Positions 22,749 to 34,395 of a stretch of DNA of 64,000 nucleotides are shown in pieces (position 1 is the first letter of the stretch; each line of letters starts with the position of its first letter). The stretch comes from Tubulanus polymorphus. Lineage: Eukaryota; Nemertea; Palaeonemertea; Tubulaniformes; Tubulanidae. The notes under the pieces were generated by a model, which made no database searches, had not been told where the DNA came from, and worked only from the letters and a program-made list of their open reading frames with translations. The position numbers and the translations under genes are program-made. The stretch spans positions 13,133,263 to 13,197,262 of the forward strand of contig NC_134028.1 in the NCBI RefSeq assembly GCF_964204645.1, written 5' to 3'.

Positions 22749-23744
22749 TATAGCCTATACTACGCAATATTGGTCCACCTGTATGGTGTTTTTTAAGGCG
22801 AATTAGAATTGTTTAAAATTCATCTGCAAATCGATACAAACATTTTTTTCGTCAAGAAAATACTGGGCGTATGCATAATCAATTTTAGTTCAAATATTTT
22901 CAAACAAATCTTTTTTTATCAAGAGAATATCCTTATCTAAAGATTAACGGCTTTGTTGATTTTGGCAAGCTACACGTGTTTCTAAAACGAGAGCGCTTTC
23001 ATCACAGCTCCGCAGTAAATACAGCAAACTACGCCACGCATCATCATGGAATTTTCAGCACAGGACAAGAAAAAATGAAAAAAGTACCAATGGTTTAGTG
23101 GCTCGCCAAACTGGTGTGAAGTAAAAAATTTGTCGTGTATAGGCTACTAGTGCGAAAAAATTCATTCTATTGAAAATTAAAAAAGAAAAAATACATATCA
23201 AAAACCACTTAATTTTGGTCAGTGATGACTGACTTTTAACGAGAATAAAATCTTCGAAAAATTCATTATGGGAATTTTTGTCTCAACAAATTAATGTTCA
23301 TAATTTTAACCCTTAACTTGCCGTAGGCGAGTGCAGTTGACACACTGGGGAACTGCCGTAGGCGACTGCAGTCTAAAAGTTTGTTTCTATGTCACAAGCG
23401 GCTTGCAGCGCATTGGGCCGTAGTTCTTAACGCACGGCAACAGCCAATACTCAAGAATCCAAACCTGGAAATAATTTCTCATTTTGATATTTTGAAGAAT
23501 TTAGAGTTCAAAAACGCCCTGGAAATTTGATATTTTGGGATTTTGATGAAGATTCAAACATTTAGACTGTAATAAGAAGCATAATAAAGGTTTTAATGAT
23601 GAATACAGTTATCTGACAATCTAACACGAAATTGTGAGTATTCTGACTTTCTAGGGGGTCTTTTTGCGCTGGAACCCCAAAAATGACCCCAACCGGTGGA
23701 CCCCTCTTTCAAAAATCAGAAGTTTAATCTTTCAGCACTATTGC

Positions 23745-24060
23745 GTGGCTTTTTTAGATTTCGAATGGAAATGCCTACCTATCTTCGGCATGAAGTGAAT
23801 GGCAGAATTTCAGACACAACTGCATGATTCATCATGAGTATACATGGTAGGGGGTTTTCCCCACTGACTAAAATAGACACTTTCTAGTTCATGGTGTGAC
23901 GATTTCTATACACTGTCATTGTGTACAAAGTTAGTTAGAACAATTTCCAAGATTCACTCCCCTCTTTTCCAATTTTACTGCCCTTCTATAAGATTCACTG
24001 CTTTTCACGACCGGAACGATACGATAAAGTTTCGGTAGACTTTTGGACCATTTAAATTTG
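23745..24060 (+). repeat. Dispersed repeat family shared with 33.3-33.8 kb and 49.2-49.9 kb
   Basis: Contains GATTCATCATGAGTATACAT, GTTTTCCCCACTGACTAAAA and ACGATTTCTATACA, which recur in 49,180-49,560; part of the continuation recurs twice near 33.3-33.8 kb. A second copy from the tandem duplication lies at 26,340-26,655. Possibly non-autonomous Helitron material given the neighbouring Helitron, but I could not define its ends. Confidence 0.6.
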
Positions 24061-24542
24061 GACGCTCCGCGTGAGTCACTGCGCGCAATGATCAAAACAA
24101 ACATTTGAGTGTCAGCTGTTGCTCGGTTTTTGTTTAGCGTGCTTGACTACAGAGATGCTGATGAAATCAATTCATCTCTCTGCCTACAGAGACGCGGGTC
24201 ACCTTGCGGGCAATCTAATAGTAGAGATTACTGCGATGTGAGCATCGGCTGTTGCTTGGTTTTCTACAGAGATGCAGGTGACCTCAATTCGCCTCTGCGT
24301 GGGGATTCTAATAGTGGAGATTACTGTATGTATTCGAGCTCACCACAGCGCCACTTCCTTAACAAAGAAAAGCGTGCCAATCCATTCTTCTAAGAATCAC
24401 CGAGATTTAATAGCCTGATTTGTCATTGTCGTCAGATTGAAAGGTATGAAAGAGCGTCATTCATTGACTGTCACACGATGTCGTTGGTCTTTAGAAGTCA
24501 TGTTAAAAACCATATTCAATTGTTCGGAATGTAAAATAAAAC

Positions 24543-24571
24543 CAATTCAATTCAATTCAATTCAATTCAAT
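24543..24571 (+). repeat. (AATTC)n pentanucleotide tract, LINE-type tail
   Basis: Five tandem CAATT units after AATAAAAC. This is the typical short-repeat 3' end of CR1/jockey-type LINEs. Repeated at 27,138-27,166 by the tandem duplication. Confidence 0.7.
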
Positions 24572-24831
24572 GTAGCAGTGCATCAGCCACAATGGCGGAT
24601 GTCATTCGGTTGCCTTTTTTGTGTCATACAGTGTCTTTATTCTATTTCAGATTTGTCCTGTAATCAGTGTTTGTGTTTGTGATTGTGACTGACAAGCTTT
24701 ATTACACCTTGCTGCAGTATTTGGCAGAGGTAATTATCTTATTGTAATGGCTTTAACGTTTAATTTTCTCTAATTTAACATACACTTTAATTTAACATAA
24801 TTCATAATATTGTAATGGCTTAAACTAAATA

Positions 24832-25328
24832 ATGAAGACATTAATTGAAATGCACACATTACTCATTTTTGTGCTATTATCTTTTCAAATGAGCCTTGGA
24901 TTTTGGGACAAAGTAGGCAAAATATTTAAATGCTGTAACATTTTAAATGTAAGTTTCATGCAGTTTCTTACATTTGTTTCTCTTACATTTCATGTTCATT
25001 CATTTCATTTAAACTCAATCTCAATTGTCTTAGCCACTACCTTACCCTCAAACTTTGCACTAATACTTCCAATGCAAGGCTAATACAATCCTTAATGTCC
25101 CCACCACCACAGCTGTTATGCGATGTAAGTATGGATGGATTTAAAAGGCATTCAAATGTCTTCCTTCTACTCTAATGGAAAACTACTATTTTTTTGTAGA
25201 TGTCTGAGAATATTTTGCTCGGTGTCAATGAACTCAAGACTAAAGCCGAAAATTTGGAAGATTTCCTAACAAAAGAGCTGGCATTAACAGAAGTTCAGCT
25301 ACATAATGCAATCCAAAAAACGACATCA
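24832..25328 (+). CDS. Small spliced gene with signal peptide, copy 1 (3'-truncated)
   Basis: Predicted exons 24,832-24,948 (39 codons), 25,113-25,124 (12 nt) and 25,200-25,328 (43 codons). All junctions are phase 0 with donors gtaagt or gtaagta and acceptors accaccacag and tttttttgtag. Exon 1 begins MKTLIEMHTLLIFVLLSFQM, an evident signal peptide or signal anchor, then GFWDKVGKIFKCC. Exon 3 encodes a charged helical segment (ELKTKAENLEDFLTKELALT). In this copy exon 3 is truncated by the duplication breakpoint at about 25,341, so only the shared part is present. Function unknown; I recognise no family. The frame is supported by the coincidence of three splice boundaries, not by homology. Confidence 0.5.
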
Positions 25329-27426
25329 GTAAGTTAGACACAATATAGCCTATACTACGCAATATTGGTCCACCTGTATGGTGTTTTTTAAGGCGAATTA
25401 GAATTGTTTAAAATTCATCTGCAAATCGATACAAACATTTTTTTCGTCAAGAAAATACTGGGCGTATGCATAATCAATTTTAGTTCAAATATTTTCAAAC
25501 AAATCTTTTTTTATCAAGAGAATATCCTTATCTAAAGATTAACGGCTTTGTTGATTTTGGCAAGCTACACGTGTTTCTAAAACGAGAGCGCTTTCATCAC
25601 AGCTCCGGAGTAAATACAGCAAACTACGCCACGCATCATCATGGAATTTTCAGCACAGGACAAGAAAAAATGAAAAAAGTACCAATGGTTTAGTGGCTCG
25701 CCAAACTGGTGTGAAGTAAAAAATTTGTCGTGTATAGGCTACTAGTGCGAAAAAATTCATTCTATTGAAAATTAAAAAAGAAAAAATACATATCAAAAAC
25801 CACTTAATTTTGGTCAGTGATGACTGACTTTTAACGAGAATAAAATCTTCGAAAAATTCATTATGGGAATTTTTGTCTCAACAAATTAATGTTCATAATT
25901 TTAACCCTTAACTTGCCGTAGGCGAGTGCAGTTGACACACTGGGGAACTGCCGTAGGCGACTGCAGTCTAAAAGTTTGTTTCTATGTCACAAGCGGCTTG
26001 CAGCGCATTGGGCCGTAGTTCTTAACGCACGGCAACAGCCAATACTCAAGAATCCAAACCTGGAAATAATTTCTCATTTTGATATTTTGAAGAATTTAGA
26101 GTTCAAAAACGCCCTGGAAATTTGATATTTTGGGATTTTGATGAAGATTCAAACATTTAGACTGTAATAAGAAGCATAATAAAGGTTTTAATGATGAATA
26201 CAGTTATCTGACAATCTAACACGAAATTGTGAGTATTCTGACTTTCTAGGGGGTCTTTTTGCGCTGGAACCCCAAAAATGACCCCAACCGGTGGACCCCT
26301 CTTTCAAAAATCAGAAGTTTAATCTTTCAGCACTATTGCGTGGCTTTTTTAGATTTCGAATGGAAATGCCTACCTATCTTCGGCATGAAGTGAATGGCAG
26401 AATTTCAGACACAACTGCATGATTCATCATGAGTATACATGGTAGGGGGTTTTCCCCACTGACTAAAATAGACACTTTCTAGTTCATGGTGTGACGATTT
26501 CTATACACTGTCATTGTGTACAAAGTTAGTTAGAACAATTTCCAAGATTCACTCCCCTCTTTTCCAATTTTACTGCCCTTCTATAAGATTCACTGCTTTT
26601 CACGACCGGAACGATACGATAAAGTTTCGGTAGACTTTTGGACCATTTAAATTTGGACGCTCCGCGTGAGTCACTGCGCGCAATGATCAAAACAAACATT
26701 TGAGTGTCAGCTGTTGCTCGGTTTTTGTTTAGCGTGCTTGACTACAGAGATGCTGATGAAATCAATTCATCTCTCTGCCTACAGAGACGCGGGTCACCTT
26801 GCGGGCAATCTAATAGTAGAGATTACTGCGATGTGAGCATCGGCTGTTGCTTGGTTTTCTACAGAGATGCAGGTGACCTCAATTCGCCTCTGCGTGGGGA
26901 TTCTAATAGTGGAGATTACTGTATGTATTCGAGCTCACCACAGCGCCACTTCCTTAACAAAGAAAAGCGTGCCAATCCATTCTTCTAAGAATCACCGAGA
27001 TTTAATAGCCTGATTTGTCATTGTCGTCAGATTGAAAGGTATGAAAGAGCGTCATTCATTGACTGTCACACGATGTCGTTGGTCTTTAGAAGTCATGTTA
27101 AAAACCATATTCAATTGTTCGGAATGTAAAATAAAACCAATTCAATTCAATTCAATTCAATTCAATGTAGCAGTGCATCAGCCACAATGGCGGATGTCAT
27201 TCGGTTGCCTTTTTTGTGTCATACAGTGTCTTTATTCTATTTCAGATTTGTCCTGTAATCAGTGTTTGTGTTTGTGATTGTGACTGACAAGCTTTATTAC
27301 ACCTTGCTGCAGTATTTGGCAGAGGTAATTATCTTATTGTAATGGCTTTAACGTTTAATTTTCTCTAATTTAACATACACTTTAATTTAACATAATTCAT
27401 AATATTGTAATGGCTTAAACTAAATA

Positions 27427-28306
27427 ATGAAGACATTAATTGAAATGCACACATTACTCATTTTTGTGCTATTATCTTTTCAAATGAGCCTTGGATTTTG
27501 GGACAAAGTAGGCAAAATATTTAAATGCTGTAACATTTTAAATGTAAGTTTCATGCAGTTTCTTACATTTGTTTCTCTTACATTTCATGTTCATTCATTT
27601 CATTTAAACTCAATCTCAATTGTCTTAGCCACTACCTTACCCTCAAACTTTGCACTAATACTTCCAATGCAAGGCTAATACAATCCTTAATGTCCCCACC
27701 ACCACAGCTGTTATGCGATGTAAGTATGGATGGATTTAAAAGGCATTCAAATGTCTTCCTTCTACTCTAATGGAAAACTACTATTTTTTTGTAGATGTCT
27801 GAGAATATTTTGCTCGGTGTCAATGAACTCAAGACTAAAGCCGAAAATTTGGAAGATTTCCTAACAAAAGAGCTGGCATTAACAGAAGTTCAGCTACATA
27901 ATGCAATCCAAAAAACGACATCAGTAAGTTAGACACTGATGCGATAGCCGAAACTGGGCTAAGAGTGAAAAACTTTTGCCGTGATATCAAACAGCAACTG
28001 GGGCAGCTCCATGCTGACTGCAGAGTTACTGTAGCTAAACTGAAATCACTGAATGCAAGACTCAGTTCTCCATCAAAAACTTACCTGGCAACGTCCATGC
28101 TCCTTAAAAACAAAAGGGCAGAAGATGAAAGCACTGAAACCCCTGCTACAGCGAAACGGCAGTGCTTTGAAATTTCGAGTGGAGACGATGCCGGTCTTTC
28201 CAATGCACTGGATACATCGCAGGCCGAAAAGGCACCAGAGGTGGATGTATCCCAAACTGAACATCTGACGGAAAAGGAGGCTATGGCATTAATCCACTCA
28301 GAATAG
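27427..28306 (+). CDS. Small spliced gene with signal peptide and coiled coil, copy 2
   Basis: Exons 27,427-27,543, 27,708-27,719 (12-nt micro-exon) and 27,795-28,306. It has the same signal-peptide exon as copy 1. The last exon runs on past the duplication breakpoint. The frame from 27,795 meets TAG at 27,930, but a second frame offset by one base carries a continuous charged helical product to a stop at 28,304 (including CRDIKQQLGQLHADCRVTVA and a C-terminal acidic tail). The two frames meet at an A6 run (27,910-27,915), so one missing A would explain the break; this is either a real mutation or a homopolymer error. An AATAAA lies at 28,317, 11 nt after the stop. It looks like a compact gene for a small secreted or membrane protein with coiled coil. 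Function unknown. It sits just upstream of the Helitron ORF. Confidence 0.5.
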
Positions 28307-28316
28307 ATGTGCTTTT

Positions 28317-28322
28317 AATAAA
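28317..28322 (+). promoter_or_regulatory. AATAAA polyadenylation signal
   Basis: Canonical hexamer 11 nt after the TAG that ends the small coiled-coil gene and about 60 nt before the Helitron ATG. It supports the view that the small gene and the Helitron ORF are separate transcription units. Confidence 0.5.
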
Positions 28323-28382
28323 TTCTTTCATTTCTTTCATTGCAGACTTCATTTATTTAATTTCTCATTGGTCTCTCTTAAA

Positions 28383-31300
28383 ATGCCTCGGAAGAAATCA
28401 GCTTTGGGTAGAAGCACCCCCAAAACGAAACGTGTCCAGCATCATCGTTCGGCTACAAAAGAATCAAACCTGGAGGAACAAGCTAATGTTGACAATATAA
28501 TTCATACATGTGAACTCATAACACTTTATCCCATGCCTGTTTGCACACAGTATGTAGATGGTGGTTCTCACAACAATATGGCTGTGGGCAAAATGATAAA
28601 ACAGTGTTCACACTGTCATGCTCTGAGCTTCGGTGAAGAGTCTCCTGGATTGTGCTGTGGCAATGGTAAAGTAGCTCCACCAGTTTATCCAACACCACCT
28701 CAGTATTTAAGTGACTTGATAACTGGAAAGCTGTCATTGTCAAATCATTTTTTGCACAACATTCGTACCTATACTACAGCTTTCCAAATGACAAGTTTTG
28801 GGTGCAAAGTATCTCGACAGCCAGGTTGGAACCCCTCATTTGTTGTCAAGGTCAGATATGCCATCGTATTGGCAGTTTACACCCCACCCCTGGTGAAACA
28901 CCTAAATTTCTTTTCTGGATAATTTGACTCAGGCAGTCATGACCTGCCATAGTCTTTTTGACATTTTGGACAAATCTGAAATGCTTCATACCTGTAATAC
29001 TTATGCATCATCTCTTAAAACTGCATCAGAAATTATTGATAGTGCTCCAATTCCTAAAGCAGCTGTCGTTATACACGAGGACAGGAAAACCTGCAACTCA
29101 ACATGCAGGCAGATACAATAAACAAGCAAGCAGTGAAATAGGTATATTAATGCCAAACGAGCCAACTGGCAGTAGAGATATTGTCCTAACATACAAGGAT
29201 GGACCACTTCAAAGAATATCTGAGCTGCATAGATCGTACGATGCGCTGCAGTATCCATCGTTATTCCCTTTTGGCACTGATGGCTACAGCAAATACCTTC
29301 AGAATACACATGGCAAGATGATTACTCAGCAACAGTTTTACTGCTACCATTTTATGTATCGTCAAACATCTCACCTACACTTTTGCAGGAGGCTTTTTCA
29401 ACAGTTCATAGTTGATGCCTACTGCAAGATGGAGACTGAACGTTTAAATTATATACGCCGAGAACAACGGTCACTGCGTGCTGATTGCTACAGTTCACTC
29501 CCTGACAGCATATCATCATCCGATGCTGATCCACAGTGTTTAGGGCAATGCATTATACTTCCCTCTTCATTTACTGGGAGCCCACGATATATGCATGAAA
29601 AACAGCAAGATGCTGTAACCTATGTACGCCTATTCGGTCGCCCAGACCTCTTCATAACATCAACCACAAATCCAAAATTGGCAGAAATTACAGACAATCT
29701 TCTCCCAAATCAGACATCGGCTGATCGTCCTGACATTGTTACATGGGTCTTTCATTTTAAACTGAAAAAACTTATAAAATGTCTACAAAATGGTGCATTT
29801 GGTTCCGTTAAAGCATGGCTTTACACCATTGAATTTCAAAAAAGGGGTTTGCCTCACGTCCACATCCTACTGTGGCTGTCCAATGACAGCAAAATAAGAC
29901 CCGGTGACATTGACTTATTTGTGAGTGCCGAAATCCCTTCACCTGATGAAGAGCCCCATTTGCACAACTTGGTTAAAACACACATGGTACATGGGCCATG
30001 TGGTGTCACAAACCCAAAATCGCCCTGCATGAAAGATGGCAGGTGCACTAAATCATATCCTAAGCTACTGCAGGCAGCGACACTTCAAGGCATGGATGCT
30101 TATCCAAAATATCGCCGGCACTCCATCAGTGATGGAGGTTACACTGCCAGCATTAATAAATCTGTGGATATGTCTGTCACTAACATAACAGTTGATAACT
30201 CTTGGGTTGTGCCTCACAACAAGTGGCTTTTGGCTGAAATGGAGTCCCACACTAATGTGGAAATATGCTCTTCAGTAAAGAGCATCAAATACGTCTTGAA
30301 GTATGTACATAAAGGTACTGATCAGGCAGTGTACAGTGTACAAAACCACAAGAATGACAAAATATCAGACTTTCAGAATGCACGTTATGTGGGCAGCATG
30401 GAGGCTGCATGGAGGTTTTTCTCTTTTCCAATCCATGAGCACTACCCACCTGTACTGCAACTGATTGTACATCTCGAAAATGGACAAAGGGTATACTTCC
30501 AACCAGAAACTGCCCATGCAACTGCCTCTGCTGCTGCACCAGATACCATGCTTACAAAGTTCTATACTCTTTGTTCTGATGATCCTTTTGCCAGGACTCT
30601 GCTATACAGTGAGGTGCCTACATACTATACATGGGATGCATCTAAGAAAGCATGGAGTAGAAGGAAACGTGGAGTTCCGCAACGAGACTTTCCCGGAGTC
30701 TACAAATCTGACTGTCTAGGGCGTATTTATACGGTTAGCCCTAAGTTGGCGGAATGTTATTTCTTGCGGTTACTTTTGCATGAAGTGCGCGGTCCCATTT
30801 CTTTTGCAGATTTGCGTACAGTAAATGGCAATCCTCATCCTACTTTCCGGGCTGCCTGCTTAGCATTAGGTCTTATCGAGGATGATAAACATTTACACAC
30901 AGCCTTATCTGAAGCGAGTGAATGTAGATCCCCATCAGTATTAAGGTCATTGTTCTGCATTGTACTCACTTTTTGTGAACCTGCCTTATTGACCGAGAGG
31001 ACCATGGTAGTGCTGGTGAATGTGAATCAGTTGACAAATGTTTGTCATTACTTGCAGCAGAATTACACATGATGGGTGGTATTTCCTTACAGCATCATGG
31101 ATTGCCTGTCCCCCAGTCCTCTTTTGTGCGTGTCGATGATTTACCATCATATGCAAAATTCTCACCAGACGTAGAAAATGGATATGTTCTGCAGCACAAG
31201 CATCTTCTGACTGAAGAACAGTCTGGAGTATACAACACTATTCTTGCTCACATTAAAGACCCCCGCCCTGGTAGTATCTTTCTTGATGCTCCGGGTGGTA

Positions 31301-32525
31301 CTGGAAAAACATTTGTCATAAATCCGCTCCTCGCAAAGTTGCGATCATTAAACTTCACTGTCTTAGCAACTGCATCAAGTGGCATTGCAGCTACCTTACT
31401 TAAAAGAGGTAGGACTCTTCATTCGACATTTAAAATACCTCTCAATGCTTATGCCCAGGATGCCCATACATGCTCCATTAAAGGAGGCTCTGATCTCGCT
31501 AAATTGATTTCAAATACTTCTGCCGTGGCTGTGATGAAGCCACCATGACATATAGGGCTGCATTTGAAGCTGTTGATCGCTCCCTGCGTGACACTAGAAA
31601 AAGTGATCAGCCATTTGGGGGCATTCCTTTCTTACTATGGGGCGATTTCAGGCAGATTCTTCCCGTTGTTTAAAATGGCACACGTAATAACATTGTTGAT
31701 GCTACAGTTAAGAAGAGCCCCCCGTGGTTCACAGCCACTGTACTTCATCTTCATACCAACATGCGTGCCACTCTTACTCATGACACTACAACTGCAGCAT
31801 ATTCCAAATTTCTCATGGAAAAAGGGAATGGAACATACCCCACTCATGAAGATTCGGCTGTTATTGATTTACCCATTGAACTGAATTATGTTCAAACCAT
31901 GGCTGATCTTATAACCAGTATTTACCCAGATTTAAGGGCTAATGCTCTAAATAAGGATTGGCTTCTAGAACGCTGCATTCTGGCACCACTAAATGAATCA
32001 GTCAACAGCATTAATCATAGTATTATATCTGCCTTCCCAGGTGAGGCACATATATACACCTCTATTGATACTGCCAGCTCTGATATTGAATCTACTCATT
32101 TTCCAGTCGAGTTCTTGAACTCATTAAAAATATCTGGCCTTCCCCCTCACATTCTAACCTTGAAAATAGGCTGCCCAGTAATGATTCTGCGCTCATTGAA
32201 CCCCCCACACATAACGAATGATACTCAGTGTATAATTACTGCTATGCTTCCAAATATACTACAGGTTCAACTTCTAAATGGCCCTTCACAAGGTCAACAA
32301 GCTTTCATTCCCCGCATACCACTCACTCCATCAGATTCAGACCTACCATACCAGTTCCGTCATCTCCAATTTCCCTTACGCCCCTGTTTTGCCATGACAG
32401 TTAACAAAGCAGAGGGCCAAACATTCAAATATATTGGACTGGACTTCCGGAATTCACCATTCACACATGGCAGAGTAGGAACCCATGATCGTGTTACAGC
32501 ACTCGCCCCTCAAAAACAATACTGA
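28383..32525 (+). pseudogene. Helitron RepHel transposase, frameshifted
   Basis: Rolling-circle transposase. From the ATG at 28,383: a basic N-terminus; a zinc-finger-like segment CSHCHALSFGEES then GLCCGNGKV; the N-terminal Helitron helper block ending FQMTSFG; then the Rep domain with the HUH motif GLPHVHILLWL (about 29,845-29,870) and the tyrosine motif SIKYVLKYVHKG (30,280-30,315). A PIF1-type helicase follows, with Walker A APGGTGKT (31,285-31,310), DEA and GDFRQILPV motifs (31,535-31,665), ending FAMTVNKAEGQTFKYIG (32,391-32,440). The frame breaks near 28,920, 29,085, 30,980, 31,535, 31,670 and after 32,470, and the last SRV motif is lost. The copy is defective unless some breaks are sequencing errors. 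A splice acceptor (tcattgcag) lies 38 nt before the ATG. Confidence 0.93.
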
Positions 32526-32650
32526 AATACTGAAATACTTTTTCTCTTCTTTGATATTTGTTTCTAATGCCTGACTTATAGTGTAGATTTCATATCGATA
32601 AAAAAATGTTATATTATTTTTATCCGCACCTTAGTGATTTATTATATTCA

Positions 32651-32680
32651 ACCCGTCCACCAGGACGGGTACTTTGCTAG
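32651..32680 (+). terminator. Helitron 3' hairpin and CTAG terminus
   Basis: Eight-base stem ACCCGTCC with GGACGGGT and loop ACCA, then ACTTTG and CTAG. In Helitrons this hairpin marks the end of rolling-circle replication. T follows immediately. Confidence 0.88.
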
Positions 32681-33340
32681 TCTGAAATAATCAGCCAGTC
32701 CAACTCAAGTGGTGCCGCAGGCGGAACTCGAGGTATCACAGGCCTTGAGGCTGGGGGGCGAGGGGGGTGTGGGGGCCAACTCCCACAAAATTTAGAATTT
32801 CAGCCACAATTTAAGTAATTTTAAGAGCACTTGGAGTCAGAGGAACGGATAGGTATAAAACCTGTCGGAATGTGAGCAATGATAGAAATAAATGAAAAAA
32901 AAATGAAGCATAATTTAACTCTGACGGAGATCTAAGTATGTATATATTTATACATCATTTACAAAAATACTAGGACTTTCAGAGGTTTAGCAATGTCACT
33001 AGACACTCCCCTCAGCACTGATATACATAACAGCTGTTTGTAGTACTTCTATACCATGAAAGGTGCAGAGGCTATTTTCAAGTTTATAGGCTACAGCATC
33101 ATGACATACATACGTACATTACGAGGGGTTACCATTTAATTATTGTAAAGGGCCAGATGAATACACATGCATAATAAACAAACGCCTGCTATGTTTATAC
33201 AGCCTGCCTCCTTTAGAAAATCTTCATATTCTGACCCGTCTTGACCAAATTTTCCCCGTCCCATCAATTTCAGTTTTTCATTTTCTCCCCTTTGTAAATG
33301 ACTGGTAGGACGGGTGCTGGCTATGACCCTGCATAGCAGC
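32681..33340. other. Intron sequence right of the Helitron
   Basis: A short G-rich patch (32,745-32,780, GGGGGGCGAGGGGGGTGTGG) follows the Helitron end; the rest is AT-rich. No ORF supported. Confidence 0.45.
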
Positions 33341-33830
33341 GAGTCTGTAACAAGCACGTGTGTGAAGCATGAATATACATAAAAGGGCATGTGTTCTCCT
33401 GAAAGAAAATGTAGTTCCAACAACAAATAGATAACTAAATTGATAAATAAGCAACAGATTTCGATGAAATCTAATAGGGTTAGGCTTTTATTACTGCATT
33501 GAATGTTTTAAAAGTTCCAAAGAGAAACTAAGCCTCGTTCATGCAATAACAAAATGGACTTCGCTAAAGCGAAAGTCCATGAAAATTCACTTCCCCCTTT
33601 CACAATTTCACTGCCCGCCTATAAAATTTACTGCTGGACGTGAGGAACATTTGCAGTTTCCAAAAAAACTTAAACTAGGCCACACGAGGGGTGCACTTTT
33701 CATAAACAAGCACAGATCAATACACCACATAGCAGCGAGTCTGTGTACAGTGCACGTGTGTGAAGCATGAATATACGTAACAGGGCATGTGTTCTTCCGA
33801 ATCAAAATGCAGTTCCAACCTTTGTTAAGC
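33300..33830. repeat. Two diverged copies of the 24/49-kb repeat family
   Basis: Copy A (about 33,300-33,540) and copy B (about 33,590-33,830) share GCAGCGAGTCTGT, CACGTGTGTGAAGCATGAAT and GGGCATGTGTTCT. Copy A also matches 49,690-49,880 (AACTAAATTGATAAATAAGC, ACTAAGCCTCGTT). The copies lie head to tail, about 395 bp apart. Confidence 0.75.
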
Positions 33831-33859
33831 GAAAGTCCATAAAAATGAATTTGACTCAT

Positions 33860-34395
33860 AAAGACAAAGGTGTAGAATATTCATTCTACCATAAAAGGTC
33901 TTGCTGGTCATCTTGGATGACCTATAAGACACATATGAAAAAAGGGGCTTATCTTTCAAAGTTACCAATTAAGTAACTATATGAAAGACAACTTGCTACT
34001 TTATATGTAGAATGTTGCTGAAGACGACTGATGCACCACATCATGTGAAATGCCTAAGTGTAAAACACACCCTGAGCATATGTCGATCTGTTTATGAAGG
34101 CAACAAATGGAAAATACAAAACAGCTTACGGTGAACTTGACCTATGAATAGACAGAACCCAAAATCATATCAGTAACCCACGGTCTTTAAATTTCCCATC
34201 CCATTCCATCCTTTAAATTTCACCAAGTTACCTTAAACCATCAATGAGATAGCCCTCAGAAATGAAAAATACAAAAGAGCTGCCAGCGACCTGGATCTTT
34301 CACCTACAATGTGACACAGCAGATGTATGTAGCGATGTATACGTTAATCCCCTCATACAGATACACTGTGAAAATACCGAACTTTCGGGCAATAA
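33860..34395. repeat. Fragment of a dispersed family also at 36.2-36.5 and 42.5 kb
   Basis: From about 34,060, ACACACCCTGAGCATATGTC and CACCAAGTTACCTTAAACC recur at 36,310-36,480, and the second phrase in altered form at 42,535. Non-coding, family unknown. 33,860-34,060 holds nothing I recognise. Confidence 0.55.

Larger units (their letters stand above)
22749..27938. repeat. Tandem duplication of a 2,595-bp unit
   Basis: 22,749-25,343 repeats as 25,344-27,938. Long stretches are base-for-base identical; I noticed one substitution (CTCCGCAGTA near 23,012 versus CTCCGGAGTA near 25,607). The junction runs from AGACAC at 25,336 directly into ATATAGCC. The unit includes a Helitron-neighbouring repeat family (23,745-24,060), a short (AATTC)n tract at 24,543 and 27,138, and the coding exons of a small gene whose third exon is cut by the right breakpoint of copy 1. 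The near-identity means either a very recent duplication or an assembly/haplotype artefact. Confidence 0.95.
28383..32680 (+). mobile_element. Helitron (3' end defined, 5' end not found)
   Basis: The 3' terminus is textbook: a hairpin ACCCGTCC/GGACGGGT (32,651-32,670), six bases, then CTAG (32,677-32,680) followed by T, matching the CTRR end and A/T insertion rule of Helitrons. The 5' TC end is not identified; it may lie upstream of the 22.7-kb duplication, in which case the small secreted gene would be inside the element. No target duplication is expected. Confidence 0.85.

Noticed and set aside
24109-24393. 94-codon open frame repeated at 26,704-26,988
   Set aside because: It recurs only because the 2,595-bp unit is duplicated; low-complexity composition and no family resemblance.
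28924-29121. Separate short ORF inside the Helitron
   Set aside because: It is the in-frame continuation of the transposase between two frameshifts, not an independent gene.
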